This document shows, piece by piece, positions 52,692 to 61,546 of a stretch of 64,000 nt of DNA (positions are counted from its first letter, which is position 1; each line of letters opens with the position of its first letter). This stretch comes from Vibrio ponticus (GTDB lineage Bacteria > Pseudomonadota > Gammaproteobacteria > Enterobacterales > Vibrionaceae), in assembly GCF_009938225.1 (NCBI RefSeq), contig NZ_AP019657.1, positions 1,302,001 through 1,366,000 of the forward strand, given 5' to 3'. Both the position numbers and the translations under genes were made by a program. The notes below the pieces were generated by a model. The model did no database searches. It was not told the origin of the DNA and saw only the letters and a program-made list of their open reading frames with translations.

Positions 52692-53207
52692 ATGTCGAAT
52701 ATCTATATTGTCAGTCAGGACATCACCACAGCTAACGTCGATGCTATAGTTAATGCTGCCAATCCTCGACTTCTCGGAGGCGGTGGTGTTGATGGCGCAA
52801 TTCATCGCGCAGCTGGAAGTGAGCTGCTAAAAGCTTGTTTTGCGATCGAGGAATTAAATGGCAAACGATGCGGATATGGTGATGCCAGAATAACACCTGC
52901 TGGTAACCTTAAAGCTCGATATGTGATTCACGCTGTGGGTCCCATTTATGCGAACTTTTCTGATCCTAAAGCGGTTTTGGAATCCGCCTATCAACAGGCG
53001 CTGAATCTTGCCCTACAAAATAATTGTATTACGGTCGCTCTGCCCGCTATTTCATGCGGAGTCTATGGTTATCCTCCACACGAAGCCGCTGAGATCGCCA
53101 TTAAAGTTTGTCAACGGAAGGAATATAAAAGTCTGCAAATGACTTTCTACCTTTGGGGTGAAGATATGTTGTCAATTTGGCAAAATGAGTTGGTAAAGCA
53201 AAGATAG
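52692..53207 (+). CDS. Macrodomain protein (ADP-ribose/O-acetyl-ADP-ribose hydrolase type)
   Basis: A 171-aa single macrodomain of the YmdB/Appr-1''-p class that removes ADP-ribose-linked groups. Key motifs are VDAIVNAANPRLLGGGGVDGAIHRAAG (binding loop 1), GDARITPAGNLKARYVIHAVGP, and LPAISCGVYGYPPHEAAEIA (binding loop 2). The ribosome site is weak. It is a lone gene between the beta-barrel gene and the T6SS cargo cluster, convergent with the latter. It may be housekeeping or protect against ADP-ribosylating toxins. Confidence 0.9.
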   Translation: MSNIYIVSQDITTANVDAIVNAANPRLLGGGGVDGAIHRAAGSELLKACFAIEELNGKRCGYGDARITPAGNLKARYVIHAVGPIYANFSDPKAVLESAYQQALNLALQNNCITVALPAISCGVYGYPPHEAAEIAIKVCQRKEYKSLQMTFYLWGEDMLSIWQNELVKQR

Positions 53208-53284
53208 AATCGTACATGCTCATTTGGCTTGATTACTTCACCGTGACTCCAGATGTGCCTATAAAGAATAACACCTATCTTGGG

Positions 53285-53986
53285 TTATAAAGGGACGCTG
53301 AGATAAAGATCTCCCGGTAAAATATCATAATTTATTATGGTTTCATCATTAAACTGATAGAAATCAAAATATATACTTTCTCTATTAAATTCAGCTTCTT
53401 TAGATACTTTCTTTCCGTTAAAGTAAAAGTAGCAACCAAAACCATTAGTCCATCGATCATACTTTTCAGAATAATATGGCTCACATTTTTTAGCTTCTAA
53501 TTTCGAGTTTAACGCCATTACATTATCCAACTCCAATCTTGGCGGAGAGATTCTTAGATCAGCGAACCCCACCTCATCAACAGCATTTTTAGCGCCGACA
53601 TTGATCTGCCATAAAGTCATGTCACACCCAGATGCTTGGTAGTTTTTATAAGGTATCCTCAGTTCATAACGATCTGGAACTGGCGAGAAATCATGCTCAA
53701 TTTTAAATACAGCTTTTGCACCCTGCCTTTTTTTACCATCAGAAGCACTCCAAAAAAATGAACGACACTCTTCTCCACCACCGTAAAAAATCGCGGTTGC
53801 TGTAACTTGAGCATCAATAGGCTTAAGACCTTGAACCCGAATAAAATGATCGTTATCAGATGCACCTACTGGCGGTTTATTCTCTGTTTGCCATTTCATT
53901 AATGGATTAAGGACAAATATGACAGTAAGAAAAAAAACTAGCACACTTGCCACAAAAGCAAGAGTAAGTTTAAGCACTATACTCAC
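53285..53986 (-). CDS. Unknown membrane-anchored protein at the end of the T6SS cargo cluster
   Basis: A 233-aa protein with one N-terminal hydrophobic helix (LKLTLAFVASVLVFFLTVIFVL, about residues 5-27). A polar extracytoplasmic domain follows with several cysteines (GGGEECRSFFWSA, ASGCDMTLWQ, KKCEPYYSE, GFGCYFYF). I recognise no family. The gene is AT-rich like its neighbours and follows the PAAR gene in the same orientation. A periplasm-facing anchored protein in this place fits an immunity protein, but no matching toxin is obvious. Confidence 0.7.
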   Translation of the reverse strand: MSIVLKLTLAFVASVLVFFLTVIFVLNPLMKWQTENKPPVGASDNDHFIRVQGLKPIDAQVTATAIFYGGGEECRSFFWSASDGKKRQGAKAVFKIEHDFSPVPDRYELRIPYKNYQASGCDMTLWQINVGAKNAVDEVGFADLRISPPRLELDNVMALNSKLEAKKCEPYYSEKYDRWTNGFGCYFYFNGKKVSKEAEFNRESIYFDFYQFNDETIINYDILPGDLYLSVPL

Positions 53987-54102
53987 AATAATTATTCCTT
54001 AACTATCTGTTTATTAAGTGTTTCATCACCAAATAACAAACTATCCGGATGGAACAATTCTGGTGTTTTAGATTCTGATTGCGGTACGGGAAACTTCTAC
54101 TG

Positions 54103-54405
54103 CTATCCCCCAATATTCACATCCCCAGAACCGGTGGCGACAACTCCACCACAACAGATGGCGTCGCCTACTCTCGCAGCTGGAATACCGTTAATGAACA
54201 CGGTTCCTGAACCTGCAGCTATTGCACGTCCGTGAAAACCATGCGGTGTTTTTGGGCAAGGGCAACCGTGTGGCGCACCTGCATCACCTAGTCTTGCTGC
54301 TGGCTTACCATTAATGAACACATTTCCGCTACCGGCAACGATAGGTGTAGGTGGAAAACATCCGTGTGCTGAGGCGATATCACCCAGTCTTGCTGCTGAT
54401 GGCAT
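54103..54405 (-). CDS. PAAR-domain tip protein of the type VI secretion system
   Basis: A 100-aa PAAR protein that sharpens the VgrG spike and can dock effectors. It has the repeated motif pattern PSAARLGDIASAHGC, AGSGNVFINGKPAARLGD, AGSGTVFINGIPAARVGDAICCGG and TGSGDVNIGG, with the metal-binding His and Cys residues in place. No C-terminal toxin domain. It sits downstream of the Tle1-type lipase and DUF2931 genes. Confidence 0.93.
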   Translation of the reverse strand: MPSAARLGDIASAHGCFPPTPIVAGSGNVFINGKPAARLGDAGAPHGCPCPKTPHGFHGRAIAAGSGTVFINGIPAARVGDAICCGGVVATGSGDVNIGG

Positions 54406-54496
54406 GTAATTAGTCCTTTGTTAATCTATCCTATTTAGAGGCTATTTTGATTCGTGAATGATATTATAAACCCATACAACCACTTGAAGGTTTGTA

Positions 54497-55273
54497 CTAT
54501 TGAGCAGCGCGCTCTTGAGCTAATTCCTCAGTTACATCAGCAAGAGTTTGCATTTTATCCCTTTTTTTGTCGTACCAAACTTTATCTACTTTATCCCATG
54601 GAATAGACTTGTTTTCTGCTTTTTTCGTATAAGGAGTTGGCATAGATTTTGAAGGCTGATAGGTACCTATATAGGTATAAATATCACAACCTCTTAACCA
54701 CAATTTCGCGCGACCATCCGGTAATAGTCCAAATAAAAAATCCGTTTGATAACAATTTTGCCCTTTAAAACGCCAGCTAGGATGAGGATATGCTCTTGTC
54801 ATAGCAGCTTTAATTTCATCAGTCACTTCCACTAAAGTAGCATATTTAATATAACTATTCGTAACCTCCCAATAAATATAGATCTCATCAGGTAATGTTT
54901 TAGTGCCTAGCCCTAACTGACTTGGTGTATAATTGATTAGTGGATGCAACGGTAACGTAAAACCTTCATACTCTTCTGTGGAATAACGTCGCATCTTGTC
55001 CAAGTTTAACCTAGAGCCTGCGGTTAAGCTCGTATAACTAAGCATTAAACTTGTCCAATCTTCACTGTAATTTACACCATATGCCTCATAAACGAATGCT
55101 GGAAAATGGTAGGAAATGGCAGCACCAATGCGCCATGGTCTAAATCTCTCATCCTCGATGTATTTTGGCTGGGAGGAATTTGAAAAAAAAACCACCAAAA
55201 AACCTGCAGATAGCAACCCAGCATATGATAGAGCTTTAACTATTTTTCTTCGTTTCATATTCTTTACGCTCAT
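54497..55273 (-). CDS. DUF2931 family protein, probable immunity protein for the Tle1-type lipase
   Basis: A 258-aa protein with a hydrophobic N-terminal segment (about residues 14-32, LSYAGLLSAGFLVVFFSNS), so it is anchored in or exported across the inner membrane. The body shows WRIGAAISYHFPAFVYEAYGVNY and WTSLMLSYTS, and later LPDEIYIYWEVTNSYIKYATLVEVTDEIKAAM, which fit DUF2931. Its 5' end overlaps the lipase gene. Such proteins commonly neutralise T6SS phospholipases in the periplasm. Start chosen at 55273 after CCAGG; ATG 55258 is possible. Confidence 0.78.
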   Translation of the reverse strand: MSVKNMKRRKIVKALSYAGLLSAGFLVVFFSNSSQPKYIEDERFRPWRIGAAISYHFPAFVYEAYGVNYSEDWTSLMLSYTSLTAGSRLNLDKMRRYSTEEYEGFTLPLHPLINYTPSQLGLGTKTLPDEIYIYWEVTNSYIKYATLVEVTDEIKAAMTRAYPHPSWRFKGQNCYQTDFLFGLLPDGRAKLWLRGCDIYTYIGTYQPSKSMPTPYTKKAENKSIPWDKVDKVWYDKKRDKMQTLADVTEELAQERAAQ

Positions 55274-57344
55274 AAATACCTGGCCCTTCATTTGGTTTAT
55301 TTGGTCGGACACCTCCTAAAGCTTCACTCTCATCAGATGAGTGATGAATTAGCCCCAAATCCATAAAAATCTGTCTTTGTTTATCCGTACATAATATTTC
55401 TTTTAATTTCTCAGTATTTCCTGATTTTGCAACTTCGAGAACAGAGTGACATAAACTGCCAAATTCATAATCTTGCCCTAGCACTCTATTTTTAAGTACT
55501 GTTGGTATCGAAAAATATTTCCCAAAATAACCTTCTCTTGATAACCAAACATTCTGACCATTCTGTTCTTCTTCTAAAGGCACACCATAGCTATGCGCAA
55601 GACCATACATCGCTCTTAAATAAAGACGTGACAAGTCACCTGGCGTCACTTTACGGTATAATAATTCGACTCTAATTTTGTAACCAACGACTTTCTTGAC
55701 ATAACCAGTATCCCACTGTTCCGTCACTTTTGCTTTCGGTATTATATAATCTTGGCGTAACCAACCTTGTTTAACCTCTCTTTCTAAAGAGCGACTTAGC
55801 CATTTAACCAAAACATCACTTATCTTTTTATGCTCGGACTTACGCTTTTTCTTGGTTGTTTTACTTCGCCGTTTAATCAACTTATTTTCTAATAGAGGAA
55901 GAAGGTAATCCTGCTGACTGAATGCCATTTGTGAGTGATACCCCCCACCTAAATCGGAGTGTGCACCCGGTAAGACTATTTCCTCAAAGTTTGCAGCAGT
56001 GTTAATTTTGTTCAAGCAAAAATTATTTCGATACTCTGTTGCTTTGTTAGCCACTAAATGAACAGCGTTACGAACACGGGTAGGGTCCAACCATAACCTC
56101 ACAGGGTCATTATCATCATCATCGACAGAGAAATCACCCTCCATGAAATTAGCTACTGCCGCAACTGTATCAAACAGACCAGCAAAAGTGACTTCGCAAT
56201 AGCTGGAATCGTCCCAGTTAAAACTATTAGACCACGCGATATCTTGTTTTTTAACTTCATTTTCAATTTGTTGAGCAAAATAACCTTGTTTACCATCTAA
56301 TACGACATTGATAAAATGCCTCGCTGCCGCAGCACCTCGGCTAAAACCGAATACGTCAAGCTTTATAGAACAAAATCCATCCAGTTTAGGATGAATTTTT
56401 TCCATATTTACGACCATCCCTTCAAGTTTGTTACAAATTTGTCCGATTGCAGTGTTTACTTTTTCCTCAACACCATAAGCGCCAACCCCTCGAGCCAACC
56501 CTCTGAGACCACTCTCGTCCGCCATTGCAATGTCTGTGCTATTTCCCGTACCAATGCCTGTAATATATTCAGCATGATTAAATACCGATTCACTCGAGTC
56601 AAAAGTGTCTTTCGCATATAAGTCATATAGCTTTTGAATATTGGTTATCTCATTAGTCGCACTACTCTCGATATCAGGAAAGTCAAAACAACTATCTATC
56701 AAATCAACGCCTAAAAGATCATCTGGCGATTTCCCACTTTCGACAGCCAATGCTTTTGAAGCTTCATAGGATGCTTTCCAATTAGCATAGTTATCATCAA
56801 GACGTTGCTTACCCCATAATGCACTGTATGTATTATTTGCCGTTCCATCAAAAAACATTCCCAAACGAAGCGTTATAAACCTCGCTCCCTGAATAACCAC
56901 AACATGACTTTTATCTGTTGCTAGTTTTGGTTCCCCTAATTGTTTTAACTGATGTCGTGTCGGTAGCGATTTATTTTTCTCTTCATCAAGAAAATCGCCA
57001 TAGGTCAATTTATGTAGTTCTCTCCTCGTGCCGTTATATCCAACTCGATTTTCTCCTAGCCACACTTCAGTCGGTGCTTCTTCACCATCAAATGGTGTTC
57101 TTGTCTCTGCTTGAGAAGTCCAAGGTTCACCGTCTAATTTGATGGTTACGCGTCCCGCAGCTAAGCCAGTCAGTAATATCGGCGCCTCACCAACCGTTAT
57201 CGAGAATTCTTGGCAGCACCCGTCTATCAATGTTCCTTTTACGTTGTCAAACGGTTGGTTATGCTCATCTCGTATTAAAACCTCAATCCAGTGATCAGTT
57301 TTCTCACACGGAGCGCAGTTACTGTTTGTTCCTATAATACTCAT
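55236..57344 (-). CDS. Tle1-type T6SS phospholipase effector (DUF2235 domain)
   Basis: A predicted antibacterial lipase of 702 aa. An N-terminal beta-rich domain (about 18-105, WIEVLIRDEHNQPFDNVKGTLIDG) precedes the alpha/beta-hydrolase domain. That domain opens with LRLGMFFDGTANN and holds the nucleophile Ser335 in GFSRGAAAARHF. GLFDTVAAVANF carries the likely catalytic Asp, and PGAHSDLGGGYHS the His. The start at 57344 follows GGGGGAACAG and lies one base after the DUF4123 stop codon. The cluster hcp-vgrG-DUF4123-effector-DUF2931-PAAR supports T6SS delivery. Codon use is AT-rich. Confidence 0.88.
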   Translation of the reverse strand: MSIIGTNSNCAPCEKTDHWIEVLIRDEHNQPFDNVKGTLIDGCCQEFSITVGEAPILLTGLAAGRVTIKLDGEPWTSQAETRTPFDGEEAPTEVWLGENRVGYNGTRRELHKLTYGDFLDEEKNKSLPTRHQLKQLGEPKLATDKSHVVVIQGARFITLRLGMFFDGTANNTYSALWGKQRLDDNYANWKASYEASKALAVESGKSPDDLLGVDLIDSCFDFPDIESSATNEITNIQKLYDLYAKDTFDSSESVFNHAEYITGIGTGNSTDIAMADESGLRGLARGVGAYGVEEKVNTAIGQICNKLEGMVVNMEKIHPKLDGFCSIKLDVFGFSRGAAAARHFINVVLDGKQGYFAQQIENEVKKQDIAWSNSFNWDDSSYCEVTFAGLFDTVAAVANFMEGDFSVDDDDNDPVRLWLDPTRVRNAVHLVANKATEYRNNFCLNKINTAANFEEIVLPGAHSDLGGGYHSQMAFSQQDYLLPLLENKLIKRRSKTTKKKRKSEHKKISDVLVKWLSRSLEREVKQGWLRQDYIIPKAKVTEQWDTGYVKKVVGYKIRVELLYRKVTPGDLSRLYLRAMYGLAHSYGVPLEEEQNGQNVWLSREGYFGKYFSIPTVLKNRVLGQDYEFGSLCHSVLEVAKSGNTEKLKEILCTDKQRQIFMDLGLIHHSSDESEALGGVRPNKPNEGPGIYERKEYETKKNS

Positions 57345-57345
57345 A

Positions 57346-58119
57346 CTACTGTTCCCCCAAGAAACGCTCGAATTGCTGTTGTTCCGTGCTTGATAATCTG
57401 AATTCTTTGTATATATCTTCACCATCAGACGGGTTATTTCGCGCGATGGATGCCAGCACTAACAAATCTCGGGTACTGTCCTTGAAGCTATTCTCATCTG
57501 CATAAATCAGTGCGTTTTTGATCGCTTCCGCTGGATTATCTAGTGCGTTCATCAAAATCGGGATTTTTGCCCATAGCCGTCTTTCAATATGCCACGCAAG
57601 CTGCTCTAGATTCATCGAATCATCGAGGTGTTCAGGCTTTATCATCCACCAAGGGTCAGGTGGGATTTCACATAGGTTCGGAGCCGGATTCACCATAGTC
57701 TTTACGGCGTTTTCCTCCTGATATGAAATACTACTCAAGTTTCCGAGAAATTTTTTGAGATCTTCCTGATTCATTCGCTTAAGCATGGGTGTAATGACTT
57801 TGGGGTCATAGTATCGAAATAGAACCATTTCACCTTCCAAACCAGCCATTAATAGACTGCGCAAATGTGCCAACACATCCGCACTATCGTAGTTCGATAC
57901 TAGAAATAATCCCTTACTCAATTCCTCATCACTATAAGGACAGTCTGCGGAAATTGGCACAAACCATGGTGACAACTCCATCACATCAGAAAATGCGTCC
58001 CCGTCAAAAAGTGGGCGCGCGCCGTCTAGACAAAAACTCTTCGCCATGGTCGAATAATAGTCATTGGCACATACCAGCCAATATATAGGGTGCTGTTGCT
58101 GAGCTAACCAACTCTTCAT
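57346..58119 (-). CDS. DUF4123 T6SS effector chaperone/adaptor
   Basis: A 257-aa cytoplasmic adaptor of the DUF4123 (Tap/TEC) family that loads a cargo effector onto VgrG. The N-terminal domain has [38 protein letters not shown] and [28 protein letters not shown], the usual DUF4123 order. It overlaps vgrG by 4 bp and is one base from the lipase gene, so the lipase is the presumed client. Confidence 0.92.
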   Translation of the reverse strand: MKSWLAQQQHPIYWLVCANDYYSTMAKSFCLDGARPLFDGDAFSDVMELSPWFVPISADCPYSDEELSKGLFLVSNYDSADVLAHLRSLLMAGLEGEMVLFRYYDPKVITPMLKRMNQEDLKKFLGNLSSISYQEENAVKTMVNPAPNLCEIPPDPWWMIKPEHLDDSMNLEQLAWHIERRLWAKIPILMNALDNPAEAIKNALIYADENSFKDSTRDLLVLASIARNNPSDGEDIYKEFRLSSTEQQQFERFLGEQ

Positions 58120-60176
58120 TTTTCACCCTCATCTTTTAACGGGCAGGCTTTTACCGCCGGAACATGCGAAAGTTCTGCATTTGCTAAAACACTAGGTGCA
58201 ATCTTGTAATAGTTGACTATAGGTGCTGGTGGCGACTCAACCCCCAAAGGCAAGGCTGCCATTTGTCCACCAAATCCGCTGCCACTGCCCGCGCTACCAC
58301 CTGAATTAAGATTAATCACTGATCCAATGAAATGAACGCCACCGGCGTCAATACGGACAAAGTTACCGCCAACTTTTAAAGTGATTTCACTGCCTGCTTC
58401 AATCACCGTTTTCGCCCCACTTTTGATATGAACTTCATTGCCAGATTGAAGAGCGTAGAGCTTGCCTACTTTTTGGTGAGTACTGCCTTCTATCACCTCG
58501 GTCAGATCTTTGGCGACTTTTGCGCGGCTTTCGCCAGTCACTACTAGGTGCTGGTTGTTATCTATTTGAGTAAAGCGATCGTTTTCAACAATTAAGTGTT
58601 TGTCTCGCTTAATGTGGGTACTGTGGTCATTAAGAATATCGGCCGCAAAGTCCTTTTGCGCGTGCAGGTAGACTTTCTCTGTGTTGACTTGGTCTTCAAA
58701 GCTCAGTTCGTTAAATCCTTCGCCTTGGTGGGTATCACTGCGCAGCACCGTTTTCGTTTTGTGCTCTGGCAAAGCATAAGGTGGCGTATTGGTGGCGTGG
58801 TATGTACGCCCTGTGATAATAGGTTGGTCTGGGTCGCCATTTAGAAATGATACAATCACTTCATGCCCAATACGCGGCACCGCCATAAAGCCATATTGCG
58901 CGCCAGCCCAACCTTGTGACACGCGTACCCAACAAGAGCTTTGCTCATTACCGGCGGAGTAGCGATCCCAAGGAAAATGTAATTTAACTCGCCCATGCTC
59001 GTCACAATAAATTTCTTCACCTTCAGGACCTACAACAATCGCTATCATTGGACCATCCACTTGTGGTTTCGGTTGTGGCTCTGCCCGCCATGGTTTATCG
59101 GCGGGGATCACTTTGAATTGATTGCTGTAGGTGGTTGCGCCGCTGCCGCCCTCTTCTTCCAGCGCTTGTGGCTGCGTACCTTGGTGGCTCACTTCTACTA
59201 CTAACCAGTCTCGGTTCGCTGTGAGCTCTAAGTTCTCAATCAAATCAAACTTCACCCCTGCGTGTAGAGCTGGATGATTACTCTTACCGTGTGCGGTATG
59301 GGATTCGCGCCTTAAATACTCTAATCGATATTGGCTAAAGGCTTTACCGCTACCGTCGTCTTTATAACGCCCGGGAAAGTCGTAATGTTCGTATTGGCTG
59401 TGTTGAAAGCTTAAATCACTACTCGTTTTCGTTTGGGCAAAGCCATAACTGGGCTTTTTAAAGCTGTAATCTTTTAGCTCTAAATGACTAGGCTCGGTTT
59501 GATGGGCAATCGCAAAGTGTGAGATATATGGCTCATTCATCACACCACTTGCCATGCTGTTGTGTGTCACAGGCTGGGCGTATTTAGCAATCAAATCGCT
59601 ATCATCGACAAAAATTACCGAGTGTTTCGTGTCAGTTTGCTCAATGTAATAACTGATCCCTTCTTCTGCCGCGAGTCTCTGTACAAACTCTAAATCAGTC
59701 TCACGGTATTGCACGCAAAACTCGCGCGAAGCCGGCGTTCCGGTAAGGGCAAAGCTGAAGTCTTCGATCCACATCTCTTGCAATAAAATAGAGATGATCT
59801 CCGGTACGGTTTTGAGTTGGAAGATGCGGCTATTCTGGCGTAAGGAGAGGCGCTCAAGGGCGGGCACTAACACTAGGGAATACAAGGTGTGGTGATGACC
59901 AATCTCGCCCTGAGCAAACTGGCGCACAATACCATGAACATACTGCACGGGTTCGCCATCGATACTCATCATCAGGTGGGCGGGTTTATCCACTACGTCC
60001 TGCGCCGCAATACTAGACTGCCGACTCGCAAGCTCGATTTTATAGCGAAAACCAAAATAGGGTTCGCCACCCTCCCATGATGATTGTGATAAACACTCTT
60101 TACCTTGGTAACCCGAAACCACAAAGGTCTCTTCGGGTAATCCTTCCACAGTCAGAGTAAACGTTAGCTTAGCCAT
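58116..60176 (-). CDS. vgrG: T6SS spike protein VgrG
   Basis: A 686-aa spike protein that forms a trimer at the tip of the Hcp tube. The gp27-like region ([22 protein letters not shown] to about residue 370) includes the motif [20 protein letters not shown] and [27 protein letters not shown]. The OB-fold follows with [24 protein letters not shown] and [40 protein letters not shown] beta-helix needle comes next, then a short tail with no toxin domain. The start at 60176 follows GAAGG. It is separated from hcp by a REP-like hairpin. Confidence 0.94.
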   Translation of the reverse strand: MAKLTFTLTVEGLPEETFVVSGYQGKECLSQSSWEGGEPYFGFRYKIELASRQSSIAAQDVVDKPAHLMMSIDGEPVQYVHGIVRQFAQGEIGHHHTLYSLVLVPALERLSLRQNSRIFQLKTVPEIISILLQEMWIEDFSFALTGTPASREFCVQYRETDLEFVQRLAAEEGISYYIEQTDTKHSVIFVDDSDLIAKYAQPVTHNSMASGVMNEPYISHFAIAHQTEPSHLELKDYSFKKPSYGFAQTKTSSDLSFQHSQYEHYDFPGRYKDDGSGKAFSQYRLEYLRRESHTAHGKSNHPALHAGVKFDLIENLELTANRDWLVVEVSHQGTQPQALEEEGGSGATTYSNQFKVIPADKPWRAEPQPKPQVDGPMIAIVVGPEGEEIYCDEHGRVKLHFPWDRYSAGNEQSSCWVRVSQGWAGAQYGFMAVPRIGHEVIVSFLNGDPDQPIITGRTYHATNTPPYALPEHKTKTVLRSDTHQGEGFNELSFEDQVNTEKVYLHAQKDFAADILNDHSTHIKRDKHLIVENDRFTQIDNNQHLVVTGESRAKVAKDLTEVIEGSTHQKVGKLYALQSGNEVHIKSGAKTVIEAGSEITLKVGGNFVRIDAGGVHFIGSVINLNSGGSAGSGSGFGGQMAALPLGVESPPAPIVNYYKIAPSVLANAELSHVPAVKACPLKDEGEK

Positions 60177-60199
60177 CCATTGCGCCTTCTTTGCCGTCA

Positions 60200-60255
60200 T
60201 ATACCCAAGTAACCTCATGATGCGAGGTAGTCTCTTTTAAAGTCACTTGGGTATA
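60200..60255. repeat. REP-like nested palindrome between hcp and vgrG
   Basis: The outer arms TATACCCAAGT (60200-60210) and ACTTGGGTATA (60245-60255) are perfectly inverted. An inner ACCTC/GAGGT pair is nested at about 60212-60228. The sequence resembles a repeat I recall from Vibrio intergenic regions. In the mRNA it would form a hairpin between hcp and vgrG. Confidence 0.65.
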
Positions 60256-60331
60256 CATGCAGAAACCAGCGCCAGAGTTTCCTCTGCCACTGGTTACACT
60301 GAACATCAAATCGTGATTATTCAGACGAGGA

Positions 60332-60850
60332 TTACGCCTCGATAGGACGACGCCAGTCATCCGAACCTGATGTACCTGCGTTTACGTGATCCCACGTAAT
60401 CTTACGGTAAGCAAGTGATACCACGAGGTTTTGCGTGAAGTCCGCCTTTGCTGGGTCTTGACAGTGTGGCATTTCACACTGAATGTCGACGATAGACGCA
60501 TTTTCTAGGCGGGTGGTAAAGAAGTTCTCTTGTTTACCTTCGAGTGACGTGCGGTACCATTTAAGCTCAACGTTGCTTAGCTTCTCACCCGATGCCAGTG
60601 CGTTGTAAAGTAGTGGTACAGCTTTGTTGAGAGAAACCGTGAATTTGAACGGCTTATGCACGCGTTGACCAGAAGGTTGACCCGACTGTGGATCAGTAGG
60701 CACTGTCACTACGTGATCAAATTGCTGTACTAGCATCTCATCTTCGTGACCTTCAACGTAGCTATCACCAATCGAGTCAGCAGTACATGCGCCTGCAGTA
60801 ATAAGTCCCTGAGTTTGACCTTCTAGTGAGATATAACATGGAGTTGGCAT
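60332..60850 (-). CDS. hcp: T6SS tube protein Hcp
   Basis: A 172-aa secreted tube subunit. It begins MPTPCYISLEGQTQGLITAGACTADSIGDSYVEGHEDEMLVQQFDHVV and has HKPFKFTVSLNKAVPLLYNALASGEKLSNVELKWYRTSLEGKQENFFTTRLENASIVDIQ, all typical of Hcp1-class proteins in Vibrio. The ribosome site AAGGATAAAG is 8-12 bases before the ATG. It leads the cargo cluster and has an upstream sigma54-like promoter and a row of three inverted repeats. Core T6SS sheath and baseplate genes are not in the window, so this is an auxiliary cluster. Confidence 0.96.
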   Translation of the reverse strand: MPTPCYISLEGQTQGLITAGACTADSIGDSYVEGHEDEMLVQQFDHVVTVPTDPQSGQPSGQRVHKPFKFTVSLNKAVPLLYNALASGEKLSNVELKWYRTSLEGKQENFFTTRLENASIVDIQCEMPHCQDPAKADFTQNLVVSLAYRKITWDHVNAGTSGSDDWRRPIEA

Positions 60851-60893
60851 GGCTTTATCCTTAAATTTAAATGTGAATAACTCAATGCCAATT

Positions 60894-60911
60894 AATCAAA
60901 AGATATGCCAA
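60894..60911 (-). promoter_or_regulatory. Sigma54-like promoter of hcp
   Basis: Minus-strand TTGGCATATCTTTTGATT has a strong TTGGCA -24 box, with TTGAT 10 bp from GG where TTGCT is expected. hcp promoters in Vibrio are typically sigma54-dependent through VasH. The predicted start is near 60885, 35 nt before the hcp ATG. Confidence 0.6.
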
Positions 60912-60961
60912 ACATGGCACATATAATATTCAATCACTTATATTGATAGTATTCATTTCCT

Positions 60962-61018
60962 GGGCAAGATCTTGCTCAAATCGGGCAAGATCTTGCTCGG
61001 CTGAGCAACTTTTTGCTC
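60962..61018. promoter_or_regulatory. Three phased inverted repeats GRGCAA-N4-TTGCTC upstream of hcp
   Basis: Identical arms occur three times: GGGCAA GATC TTGCTC at 60962-60977 and 60983-60998, and GAGCAA CTTT TTGCTC at 61003-61018. The start-to-start distances are 21 and 20 bp, two turns of the helix. They lie about 53-110 bp upstream of the hcp -24 box, as expected for an enhancer-binding activator such as VasH. They are also about 145 bp or more from the sypA promoter. Confidence 0.7.
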
Positions 61019-61077
61019 AGACATTCCCCCTTGACTAAATCCCTATTTTTGCGCTCATTTTCTTATTTTGTAATTTG

Positions 61078-61094
61078 ATTCTCAAAATGAGAAT
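61078..61094. promoter_or_regulatory. SypG-type enhancer site upstream of sypA
   Basis: ATTCTCAAAATGAGAAT, a perfect 7-bp inverted repeat around AAA. It contains TTCTCA-N3-TGAGAA, which fits the SypG enhancer core as I recall it, and lies about 70 bp upstream of the sypA -24 box. Confidence 0.75.
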
Positions 61095-61161
61095 GACTCA
61101 TAAATCACTTTCTCCAGCACATCACTAACACTTAAGCCACTGAATTTAAGCAATTTAAATA

Positions 61162-61179
61162 TTGGCACGTTCTATGTAT
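61162..61179 (+). promoter_or_regulatory. Sigma54-like promoter of the syp operon
   Basis: TTGGCACGTTCTATGTAT has a perfect TTGGCACG -24 element; the -12 reads ATGTA, lacking the usual GC. The predicted start is about 61189, leaving a leader of about 19 nt with AAGGAG before sypA. Confidence 0.6.
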
Positions 61180-61207
61180 TACTTTCCCAAAACCAAGGAG
61201 AAGAATC

Positions 61208-61528
61208 ATGGAACTACACAAAATAGAAATGAATGGTGAAACACTGACCTTAATCATTAATGGTGATCTTGATGCAGCAGGAAGCAGAAGCGCACAGCCT
61301 CAAATCGACGATGTGATTGCAAATCAAAGCCATAATGATGTCAAAGTTGACTTTAGAAACGTGCAATTTCTTGATCCATCCGGTGTTGGTGCACTAGTTT
61401 ATTTATATAAGAGACTAGTTGAAAAGCAACGGACTTTACGAATCGAGCATGTAAGTGGGCAACCGCTTGAAATTATCAACCTGCTTCGTATTGACCAAGC
61501 GATTCCAGTGAACTCTCATGATTATTAA
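61208..61528 (+). CDS. sypA: SypA, STAS-domain regulator of symbiosis polysaccharide
   Basis: A 106-aa single STAS domain like an anti-sigma-factor antagonist. The phosphorylation loop reads FRNVQFLDPSGVGALVYLYKRL with Ser58 at the position modified by the SypE kinase/phosphatase in V. fischeri. In that system the unphosphorylated form is required for biofilm formation. The ribosome site AAGGAG precedes the ATG. It is the first gene of the syp operon, directly downstream of a SypG-type enhancer and sigma54-like promoter, with sypB 18 bp later. Confidence 0.92.
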   Translation: MELHKIEMNGETLTLIINGDLDAAGSRSAQPQIDDVIANQSHNDVKVDFRNVQFLDPSGVGALVYLYKRLVEKQRTLRIEHVSGQPLEIINLLRIDQAIPVNSHDY

Positions 61529-61546
61529 TAATAAAAGGCAGTCAGT

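Noticed and set aside
60169..60360. Open frame of 63 codons on the minus strand between hcp and vgrG
   Set aside because: It overlaps the ends of both genes, spans the REP-like palindrome, has no ribosome site and encodes no recognisable protein.
60880..60890. Second TTGGCA upstream of hcp as the sigma54 -24 box
   Set aside because: Ten bases further there is no GC- or GA-type -12 element; the site at 60894-60911 fits better.
60962..61020. Repeated units upstream of hcp as a short CRISPR array
   Set aside because: The units are 16-bp inverted repeats with 4-5 bp between them, no spacers and no cas genes.
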